Positions 1-5,314 of a stretch of DNA of 5,314 nucleotides are shown here, piece by piece. Both the position numbers and the translations under genes were made by a program. Each line of letters begins with the position of its first letter. The first letter of the stretch is position 1. The stretch covers positions 1-5,314 of the forward strand of contig JABAYZ010000046.1 in the NCBI GenBank assembly GCA_018608735.1, written 5' to 3'. Below the pieces are notes generated by a model. That model ran no database searches. It was not told the origin of the DNA and saw only the letters and a program-made list of their open reading frames with translations. This DNA comes from Flavobacteriaceae bacterium. Its GTDB lineage: Bacteria; Bacteroidota; Bacteroidia; Flavobacteriales; Flavobacteriaceae.

Positions 1-2453
1 ATGAAATTGATTCGGTTTTAATTGATGATGCTCGAACGCCATTAATCATCTCTGGTCCCATTCCACAAGGCGACCGACATGAATTTATGGAGCTAAAACC
101 AAAAGTGGAAGACATTGTTGGCATTCAGCGTAAATACCTTACCGGCATATTGGCAGAAGCTAAAAAAATGATTGCATCTGGAGACACTAAAGAAGGTGGG
201 TTCCAATTACTACGCGTTTTTCGAGGGATTCCAAAAAACAAAGCACTGATTAAATTTTTAAGTGAAGAAGGCATCAAACAACTCCTTCAGAAAACTGAAA
301 ATTTTTACATGCAAGACAACAATAGAGAAATGCCCAAAGTAGATGAAGAACTCTATTATGTGATTGATGAAAAAAACAATCAGATTGAACTATCTGATAA
401 AGGGGTCGAACACTTGTCTGGAAAAGACAATCCCGACTTTTTTGTAATGCCCGAAATAGGCATGGAAATTTCTAAGATTGAAACTCAAAACCTTGCACCC
501 GAAAAAGAAGCCGAACTTAAAGAAGAATTGTTTAGGGAATTTGGTGTTAAATCGGAACGTATCCACACCTTAAACCAACTATTAAAGGCCTATGCCCTAT
601 TTGAAAAAGACATTCAATATGTGGTGATGGAAAATAAAGTCATGATTGTCGATGAACAAACAGGACGTATCATGGATGGCCGTCGATACAGTGATGGACT
701 TCACCAAGCCATTGAAGCCAAAGAAAATGTAAAAATTGAAGCGGCCACACAAACGTTTGCAACCGTTACTTTACAGAATTACTTTAGAATGTACCGCAAG
801 CTTTCTGGAATGACAGGAACAGCCGTTACGGAAGCAGGTGAATTTTGGGAGATTTATAAATTGGACGTTGTAGAAATCCCTACCAACCGCCCAATTGCAA
901 GAGATGACCGCGAAGATTTGGTGTATAAAACCAAGCGCGAAAAATACAATGCCGTTATTGACGAAGTGACAAATTTATCTAAAGCAGGACGCCCCGTTCT
1001 TATTGGAACCACCAATGTAGAAATTAGTGAACTGTTAGGAAAAATGTTGAGCATCCGAAAAATCCCTCATAATGTTCTAAATGCAAAGCTTCACAAAAAG
1101 GAAGCTGATATTGTAGCGGAAGCCGGACAACCCGGACAGGTAACCATAGCCACCAATATGGCGGGACGTGGAACGGATATTAAATTATCTGAAGAAGTAA
1201 AAGCAGCAGGAGGTTTGGCTATTGTAGGAACAGAGCGTCATGACTCGCGTCGTGTAGACAGGCAATTACGTGGACGTGCAGGACGTCAAGGAGACCCAGG
1301 AAGCTCACAGTTTTACGTGTCTTTAGAAGATAATTTGATGCGTTTGTTTGGAAGTGAACGAATTGCAAAAATGATGGACCGTATGGGTCTGGAAGAAGGC
1401 GAAGTGATTCAGCACTCAATGATTTCAAAATCTATTGAACGTGCTCAGAAAAAAGTAGAGGAAAATCAATTTGGAGTGCGTAAACGCCTCTTAGAATATG
1501 ATGATGTCATGAACTCACAGCGTGAGGTGGTTTATAAACGTCGCTATAATGCCCTGTTTGGAGAGCGTTTGCGCGTGGATTTGGCCAATATGATCTATGA
1601 CACCTCTGAGATTATTACGGAGGACAACAAGGCTAATAATGACTTTAAAAACTTTGAGTTTGAATTGATTCGTTATTTTTCAATGAGCTCCCCAATTTCT
1701 TCAGATGAGTTTTCTGAAATGACCCCACTAGAAATCGCTGGTAAAGTATACAAAACCGCCTTCCAACACTATCTCTCGAAAATGGAGCGTAATGCCGAAT
1801 TAGCTTTTCCAGTAATTCAAAATGTATATGAAACACAGCGCGAGAAATTCAAGCGTATTGTGGTTCCTTTTACAGATGGTGTGAAATCATTACAAGTGGT
1901 TACCGACCTAGAAAAAGCCTACCAAACAAGTGGGAAGCAACTAGTAACCGATTTTGAAAAAAATATATCCTTAGCAATTATTGATGATGCTTGGAAAACC
2001 CATTTAAGAAAAATGGACGAACTAAAGCAATCGGTTCAACTGGCCGTACATGAGCAAAAAGATCCCTTACTGATTTATAAGTTTGAATCCTTTGAGTTGT
2101 TTAAAGTCATGATTGACCAGGTGAATAAAGAGGTGATTTCTTTTCTATTTAAAGGCGAAATCCCTCAGGAGACTGCCAATACCATTCAGGAAGCAAAATC
2201 GCGTCGTCGTGAAAAGACACAAACATCTAAAGAAAATATTCCAAATTTAGATGAGCGCTCGGCACAATCAAGAGCCGCTGGCAACACACAAGGCTCCCAA
2301 CAAACAGTTGAAACGATTGTAAGAGACCAACCAAAAATTGGACGTAACGATCGTGTTACGATTAAGCATGTGATGAGTGGAGAAAACAAAACGGTCAAAT
2401 ATAAGCAAGCTGAACCCCTTATTGCCAAAGGAGAGTGGGTATTGGTTAATTAA
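1..2453 (+). CDS. secA: SecA, preprotein translocase ATPase subunit (5'-truncated by window edge)
   Basis: SecA is the ATPase that drives unfolded preproteins through the SecYEG channel. Reading starts at base 3 (bases 1-2 finish a codon begun outside the window), giving 816 residues to the TAA at 2451-2453. The first residues, EIDSVLIDDARTPLIISGP, are the end of the DEAD-type motif II region of NBD1, so the missing N-terminus should hold the Walker A. The preprotein cross-linking domain follows with a Bacteroidota-type insert. Then come VDEQTGRIMDGRRYSDGLHQ, NBD2 with TNMAGRGTD (1152-1178) and the arginine-finger motif QLRGRAGRQGD (1263-1295), the helical scaffold (around QFGVRKRLLEYDDVM, from 1467) and the two-helix finger (DDAWKTHLRKMDELKQS, from about 1983). 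The ATG at 87 is internal, not a start. The tail is a Gln/Ser-rich linker followed by IGRND...WVLVN, with no cysteine anywhere in the fragment, so the usual zinc-binding tail is absent. The reading frame is intact. Confidence 0.98.
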   Translation, partial: EIDSVLIDDARTPLIISGPIPQGDRHEFMELKPKVEDIVGIQRKYLTGILAEAKKMIASGDTKEGGFQLLRVFRGIPKNKALIKFLSEEGIKQLLQKTENFYMQDNNREMPKVDEELYYVIDEKNNQIELSDKGVEHLSGKDNPDFFVMPEIGMEISKIETQNLAPEKEAELKEELFREFGVKSERIHTLNQLLKAYALFEKDIQYVVMENKVMIVDEQTGRIMDGRRYSDGLHQAIEAKENVKIEAATQTFATVTLQNYFRMYRKLSGMTGTAVTEAGEFWEIYKLDVVEIPTNRPIARDDREDLVYKTKREKYNAVIDEVTNLSKAGRPVLIGTTNVEISELLGKMLSIRKIPHNVLNAKLHKKEADIVAEAGQPGQVTIATNMAGRGTDIKLSEEVKAAGGLAIVGTERHDSRRVDRQLRGRAGRQGDPGSSQFYVSLEDNLMRLFGSERIAKMMDRMGLEEGEVIQHSMISKSIERAQKKVEENQFGVRKRLLEYDDVMNSQREVVYKRRYNALFGERLRVDLANMIYDTSEIITEDNKANNDFKNFEFELIRYFSMSSPISSDEFSEMTPLEIAGKVYKTAFQHYLSKMERNAELAFPVIQNVYETQREKFKRIVVPFTDGVKSLQVVTDLEKAYQTSGKQLVTDFEKNISLAIIDDAWKTHLRKMDELKQSVQLAVHEQKDPLLIYKFESFELFKVMIDQVNKEVISFLFKGEIPQETANTIQEAKSRRREKTQTSKENIPNLDERSAQSRAAGNTQGSQQTVETIVRDQPKIGRNDRVTIKHVMSGENKTVKYKQAEPLIAKGEWVLVN

Positions 2454-2467
2454 TGTAATTAATTACA
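2454..2467. repeat. Perfect 14-bp AT-rich palindrome abutting the secA stop
   Basis: TGTAATTAATTACA equals its own reverse complement and starts one base after the secA TAA. As RNA it would give only a short, weak stem, so it is not a convincing terminator by itself. With such base composition chance is a reasonable explanation. Confidence 0.4.
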
Positions 2468-2599
2468 AACTATCGAAATACAAACTGTTAAAATCTCCTT
2501 TCTCTTTGGAGCTAGTTGATTTATTTTATACTTTTGAAGAAGTTTTATGCCCCAATCATAATCTTCACTAACCAATTTTTCATTTTTTAGATTTTAAAT

Positions 2600-2622
2600 G
2601 CTTTTTAGGAATCCTAAAAAGC
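2600..2622. repeat. 23-nt near-perfect palindrome (11-bp arms, one central base)
   Basis: The arms GCTTTTTAGGA (2600-2610) and TCCTAAAAAGC (2612-2622) are exact reverse complements around a single A at 2611. Transcribed from either strand it would fold into a stem of about 10 bp with a 3-nt loop. It lies 147 bases after the secA stop. It could be a transcription terminator, a dimeric-protein operator, or a transposon or recombination relic. No clear T-run follows it on the plus strand (CCTAAACACTG follows), so a classical intrinsic terminator is not well supported. Confidence 0.55.
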
Positions 2623-2690
2623 CCTAAACACTGCTACTGACCCTAGTTACTTTAATGTGCTTATGGGATTAGCACAGCGGAGCCCTGCCT

Positions 2691-2883
2691 AAGCCTGGTT
2701 ATCCATAGGAACTCATTTGCTAAATAATGGTTCAGATATTCGCGTTATTAGTACTTATTAGGTCATAGCTCTATTAAAAAAAATCAAATATATACACTTG
2801 TTAGTGAACGTGATATACAGCTAATGGCTAATGTTGCTTTTAAGCTAGCTTACAAAAAACTCGCCATATCCACAGGACGTTAG
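2691..2883 (+). pseudogene. Relic of a tyrosine recombinase (XerC/D-like phage integrase family), C-terminal catalytic part
   Basis: Tyrosine recombinases cut and rejoin DNA through a conserved R...HxxR...H/W...Y set. Two adjacent pieces in different frames match the end of this domain. Frame 2 from 2711 reads THLLNNGSDIRVI, matching the family pattern (R)HSFATHLLxxGxDIRVIQ. Frame 1 from 2755 reads LLGHSSIKKNQIYTLVSERD and runs to a TAG at 2881-2883. Between VI (ending 2749) and LLGH (2755) there are five bases where two codons are expected, so one base is missing. The late histidine (LGH) and the nucleophile tyrosine (QIYT) survive. The HxxR box is lost: only a possible KPGYP (2691-2705, frame 3) stands upstream, joined by an apparent deletion. 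The N-terminal domain is absent. The gene is clearly non-functional. The family call is firm, but the subtype (phage, transposon or integron integrase) cannot be told. Confidence 0.68.
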
Positions 2884-2921
2884 TTTTAAGCTTAATAAAA
2901 TTACAAATAAACACATTCGAT

Positions 2922-4661
2922 ATGAAAAAAAAACAAATTTTAGTTTTCACACTACTAATTTCTTCTTTAACTCTATTTGCACAAACCTATATTACCAATG
3001 TAACATTAGTAGATGTGGAAAAACAAAAATTAGTGCCTAATCAAACTGTTGTTATTTCCAACGATATAATTTCAAATATTCAAAAAAGCAATAAAATAAA
3101 GATACCTGAAAATGCTACTATAATAGATGGAACGGATAAATATCTTATACCTGGTCTAGTGGATGCACATATTCATTTTTTCCAAAATGGAGGGTTATAT
3201 TCTCGTCCAGATGTTATTGATTTAACAAAACACAAGAGTTATAACAATGAAATTGCATTAGCAAAAACCGATATGGAAACTAAATTGAGGAGATATCTTC
3301 AAAACGGAATTACAACAGTGATTGATGTCGGAGCTAATTACCAACTCCTTCAACAACGTAAAGATTTTACAGATAAGAAATATTCACCAACAGTTTATAT
3401 AACTGGTCCTTTATTGACTACTTATAAATCTAAAGTCTATGAGAATTTAGGAGAAAATAATCCTTTCGCTTTAACAAAAACAATTGAAGATGGTATTAAT
3501 GCAGTTAAACAACAATTGCAATATAATCCCGATTTTATCAAAATCTGGTATATCGTAGGAGCAGATGGCTTAAGTATTGAAAAAAGTGCTCGCAAAAACC
3601 TTCCTATAATTAAAGCAATTATTGATGAAGCCCATAAAAACAATTTAAAAATTGCTGTACACGCAACGCAACGTATTACTGCTCAACTAGCTGTTGAAAA
3701 TGGTGCGGACTTTTTAGTACATAGTATAGACGATGAAATATTAAAGGACGATTTTGTTCAATTAATGAAAAAAAAAGGCACTATTCTTTGTCCGAGCTTA
3801 ACAGTAAATAGTAAATATTTGAATACGTTTGGTCAAAACCTAAAAATGACTAATTATGAATTAAAAACAGCAGACCCATTTCAATTAGGTTCTTTATTAG
3901 ATTTAAAACATTTGTCTGATTCTCTATTGGTTGAGGAATATAGCAAATATGGGAATTCTCAAGAAAGTATTTCATATTTAAAACAAGCTGAATCAATTAG
4001 TATGAAAAATATGAAAATTTTATCAGACGCTGGAGTCTTAATAGCAACCGGAACAGATGCTGGCAATATTGGCACTTTACATACATCATCCTATTTAGCA
4101 GAATTACAAGCAATGCATAAAGGTGGTATGAGTAATTGGCAAATTCTTCAAGCTTCAACAATCAATGGTGCAAAAATATTTAATAAAGAAAATGAATTTG
4201 GATCAGTTAGTATTGGCAAAAAAGCTAATCTTGTTCTATTAGATGCTAATCCTGTTGAAAACATAGAAAACGTTACAAAAAGCAATACTGTTATCAACAA
4301 AGGTGGAGTTTTTAAGCCAAATGAAATACTAAAAGACTCACCAACAGAATTAGCACAACGACAATTGAATGCATACAACTTTAGAAATATAGATGCTTTT
4401 TTAGAACCTTATGCCGAAGATGTTGAAGTTTACAACTACCCAGACGAATTACAATATAAAGGAAAAGATAAAATGAGAGAAACATATTCAACTATGTTTA
4501 AAAATACTCCTGATCTACATTGTGAACTAAAAGAAAGAATTGTTCAAGGCAATATTGTTATAGATAAGGAGCGTGTTCAGTTTGGGGACAGATTAATAGA
4601 AGTAGTTGTTATTTACCATATCGAAAATAACAAGATTAAAAAGGTGTTTTTTGTTCGATAA
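2922..4661 (+). CDS. Secreted amidohydrolase-family metalloenzyme with C-terminal SnoaL/NTF2-like domain
   Basis: This intact 579-residue protein starts with a signal peptide (KKK, hydrophobic 6-19, likely cleavage after A20 in LFA-QT). It has no lipobox cysteine, so it is probably periplasmic or secreted. Residues about 21-465 form an amidohydrolase barrel of the imidazolonepropionase/Xaa-Pro dipeptidase-like group. Expected ligands of a two-metal site are all present: HIH at H83/H85 (DAHIH), K207 (PDFIKIW, the position carboxylated in relatives), H247 (AVHAT), H267 (LVHS) and D379 (GTDAG). The flanking beta-sandwich pieces are ITNVTLVDVEKQKL with DKYLIPGLVDAH, and FGSVSIGKKANLVLLDANP. Residues about 474-579 (LAQRQLNAYNFRNIDAFLEPYAEDVEVYN...) look like a SnoaL/NTF2-fold domain. 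Family members hydrolyse dipeptides, lactams or similar amide bonds; the substrate here is unknown. The start ATG is followed by an A9 tract, with an A-rich leader and no Shine-Dalgarno sequence, as is usual in Bacteroidota. GC is visibly lower than in secA (for example 15/60 at 3601-3660 against 23/60 at 841-900), suggesting separate acquisition. Confidence 0.9.
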   Translation: MKKKQILVFTLLISSLTLFAQTYITNVTLVDVEKQKLVPNQTVVISNDIISNIQKSNKIKIPENATIIDGTDKYLIPGLVDAHIHFFQNGGLYSRPDVIDLTKHKSYNNEIALAKTDMETKLRRYLQNGITTVIDVGANYQLLQQRKDFTDKKYSPTVYITGPLLTTYKSKVYENLGENNPFALTKTIEDGINAVKQQLQYNPDFIKIWYIVGADGLSIEKSARKNLPIIKAIIDEAHKNNLKIAVHATQRITAQLAVENGADFLVHSIDDEILKDDFVQLMKKKGTILCPSLTVNSKYLNTFGQNLKMTNYELKTADPFQLGSLLDLKHLSDSLLVEEYSKYGNSQESISYLKQAESISMKNMKILSDAGVLIATGTDAGNIGTLHTSSYLAELQAMHKGGMSNWQILQASTINGAKIFNKENEFGSVSIGKKANLVLLDANPVENIENVTKSNTVINKGGVFKPNEILKDSPTELAQRQLNAYNFRNIDAFLEPYAEDVEVYNYPDELQYKGKDKMRETYSTMFKNTPDLHCELKERIVQGNIVIDKERVQFGDRLIEVVVIYHIENNKIKKVFFVR

Positions 4662-4732
4662 ATATGAAATAATTATATAGTAACCGTTTCACAAATTGCC
4701 AGAAACAAACAACGCACATAAAAGTTAGTGAT

Positions 4733-4837
4733 TTTAGCGCCTAAGCAAACAAATGTTAATGAAATAAAGGTCCGTTATTAATCAAAAAATAGAACATAAA
4801 ACCAACTAGGTTTTATTTACCAACCGTTAGGCGTAAA
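4733..4837. repeat. Imperfect inverted repeat resembling an integron attC outer stem
   Basis: The left arm TTTAGCGCCTAA (4733-4744) and right arm TTAGGCGTAAA (4827-4837) pair over 11 bp with one bulged G (4737). Inside, GTTAATGAAATAAA on the left pairs partly with TTTATTTACCAAC on the right. The right arm contains GTTAGGC (4826-4832), an exact match to the attC R' consensus GTTRRRY. The left arm has GCCTAAG (4739-4745), one base off RYYYAAC. The R-box to R-box span of 94 nt lies within the attC size range. Against this, the spacers after the R boxes are unequal (about 9 versus 1-2 nt), and no intact integrase is present. I call it attC-like only. Confidence 0.45.
4796..4816. repeat. 8-bp perfect hairpin, possible weak terminator
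   Basis: ATAAAACC (4796-4803) and GGTTTTAT (4809-4816) are exact complements around the loop AACTA. It lies about 135 bases after the hydrolase stop, with A-rich sequence on its left (ATCAAAAAATAG) and TT on its right. It could end transcription of the hydrolase or act in both directions, but the stem is mostly A-T and the T-run is short. It sits inside the larger inverted repeat and shares its right-arm bases, so both cannot fold fully at once. Confidence 0.4.
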
Positions 4838-4860
4838 TGCCTTGAATTCGCACTTTGCGC
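4831..4860. repeat. Hairpin overlapping the right arm of the larger inverted repeat
   Basis: GCGTAAATGC (4831-4840) pairs with GCACTTTGCGC (4850-4860): GCG/CGC, one T-G wobble (4834/4857), AAA/TTT and TGC/GCA, with one bulged C at 4853 and the loop CTTGAATTC (4841-4849). The right side, TTTGCGCTTAA (4854-4864), is also a near-direct repeat of TTTAGCGCCTAA (4733-4744). The shared GCGTAAA can therefore pair with either copy. Confidence 0.5.
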
Positions 4861-4908
4861 TTAATATTATGTTATTTCCATCATACGTCCTACAGTACGA
4901 CTCAATAA

Positions 4909-5220
4909 TCGTTGCCTCAAAAAAGCCGTGTATTTGATAACGGAAATATAGATAGCAAAGCCAATTCAGCAATAAGTGAAGTTAATTCTTTTTTCAAATT
5001 GAAAGATTATATTAGAAATGCTTATAATTTTAAGATGCTAGAGAATATTATAGAAAACTAAAATTTTGAATTTGTCAGTAACGTAAAAATTCCTAAAAGA
5101 GGTTACAAGAAAAAAACTATTTATGAAGCTGGTACAAATTATAAAGAGGAATTTTGGAAAAAATACAATTCATTTCCATTAACTGAAAGTCAAAAGAACT
5201 TTATAAAAACCGCAAAATAA
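4909..5220 (+). pseudogene. Decayed C-terminal fragment of an unidentified protein, one internal stop
   Basis: Frame 1 is open from 4909 (just after TAA at 4906-4908) to TAA at 5218-5220, interrupted only by TAA at 5059-5061. The first part contains GNIDSKANSAISEVNSFFK and continues to LENIIEN before the stop. The second contains NFEFVSNVKIPKRGYKKK, YEAGTNYKEEFWKKYNSF and PLTESQKNFIKTAK. There is no plausible start codon with an initiation context, so this looks like the tail of a longer gene whose front is gone. The FWKKYN...P-L-T-E pattern near the end is reminiscent of the C-terminal end of large Bacteroidota outer-membrane proteins annotated as carboxypeptidase-like regulatory domain proteins. 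That resemblance is from memory and weak. The product is best left unnamed. Confidence 0.5.
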
Positions 5221-5314
5221 AAAATAACCGAACCCACAACGTCTTATCTAATTTATTGCATAAAAATACATCCATTTAAAAAACAGTGATGGCGGTTGAT
5301 AATTTACCCTTGGA
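5221..5314. other. Non-coding right edge
   Basis: No gene is visible in these 94 bases. CCACAACG (about 5234-5241) lies just after the pseudogene stop and recalls the AACAACG that follows the hydrolase gene. Any inverted partner would lie beyond the window edge. Confidence 0.4.

Larger units (their letters stand above)
2454..2690. other. Non-coding region downstream of secA
   Basis: No convincing gene is visible here. The stretch begins with a perfect 14-bp AT-rich palindrome (2454-2467, TGTAATTAATTACA), immediately after the secA stop and next to an 8-bp TTAATTAA. It ends with the strong 23-nt palindrome listed separately. Short open frames exist on both strands: a plus frame overlapping the secA end (stop after 2568), and a 44-codon stop-to-stop minus frame at 2459-2593. 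Neither has a good start or recognisable protein content. The sequence is probably a remnant of earlier insertions and deletions between secA and its original neighbour. Confidence 0.6.
4662..4908. other. Structured non-coding region after the hydrolase
   Basis: No plus-strand gene is visible. The region holds a small GTTTC/GAAAC inverted repeat (4686-4690 with 4702-4706), an AACAACG motif at about 4708, the large attC-like inverted repeat, an internal 8-bp hairpin and a second overlapping hairpin, the last three listed separately. A stop-to-stop minus-strand frame (4817-4984) crosses its right half, but it has no methionine start. Confidence 0.6.

Noticed and set aside
1..21. ATG at base 1 as a gene start
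   Set aside because: That frame stops at bases 19-21. The real reading frame is the secA frame starting at base 3.
87..89. ATG at 87 as the start of secA
   Set aside because: The frame is open to the left edge and encodes the conserved SecA stretch IDDARTPLIISGP before it, so 87 is an internal methionine.
1219..1428. Minus-strand open frames inside secA and the hydrolase
   Set aside because: They are shadows of strongly conserved plus-strand genes and show no independent protein features.
2377..2571. 64-codon plus-strand frame overlapping the secA end
   Set aside because: It lies in a different frame over the secA tail, has no recognisable content, and its downstream part is low-complexity intergenic sequence.
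2459..2593. Minus-strand 44-codon frame with EDYDWGIKLLQKYKINQL
   Set aside because: The helix-like content is suggestive of a gene relic, but it has no start codon, is short, and resembles no family I can name.
2793..2800. TACACTTG as a Bacteroidota -7 promoter box
   Set aside because: One mismatch to TAnnTTTG and no TTG box at the right distance upstream. It also lies within the recombinase relic codons.
2881..2887. TAGTTTT as a -7 box for the hydrolase gene
   Set aside because: It lacks the final G, and the nearest TTG is about 45 bases upstream, too far for a -33 element.
4733..4837. Canonical integron attC site with a functional integron
   Set aside because: The R'' box has a mismatch at its conserved last base, the inner spacers are unequal, and the only recombinase is a relic in the same orientation. 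Kept only as attC-like.

Overview
The window looks like a piece of a Flavobacteriia-type (Bacteroidota) chromosome. The main evidence is the left-hand gene. It encodes a SecA with the long insert typical of Bacteroidota SecA in the preprotein-binding region, and a tail (IGRND...VMSGE...WVLVN) that resembles flavobacterial SecA. The DNA is AT-rich, and the genes have A-rich leaders without an obvious Shine-Dalgarno sequence, which fits the same group. I cannot name a genus from the sequence alone.

Layout. Bases 1-2453 are the last 816 codons of secA, cut by the left edge of the window; this is a housekeeping gene with no sign of damage. Bases 2454-2921 contain no intact gene. They hold an AT-rich palindrome right after secA, a strong 23-nt palindrome (2600-2622), and a frameshifted relic of the catalytic C-terminus of a tyrosine recombinase (about 2691-2883). 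Bases 2922-4661 are one intact gene for a secreted, two-domain metal-dependent hydrolase: signal peptide, amidohydrolase barrel with all metal ligands, then a C-terminal SnoaL/NTF2-like domain. Bases 4662-4908 are non-coding but structured. An inverted repeat resembling an integron attC outer stem (4733-4744 with 4827-4837) overlaps a second hairpin (4831-4860) that would compete with it. Bases 4909-5220 are a decayed C-terminal gene fragment with one internal stop. The last 94 bases are non-coding.

How the pieces fit. secA is core. Everything to its right looks like an accessory, turned-over segment: a recombinase relic, a cargo-like hydrolase gene of visibly lower GC, a structured repeat, and a pseudogene. 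The hydrolase is probably exported through the Sec system to the periplasm. No operon link with secA is likely because 468 bases of decayed sequence separate them. I see no complete novel multi-gene system. The most interesting items are the amidohydrolase-SnoaL fusion and the attC-like, alternatively folding repeat downstream of it.
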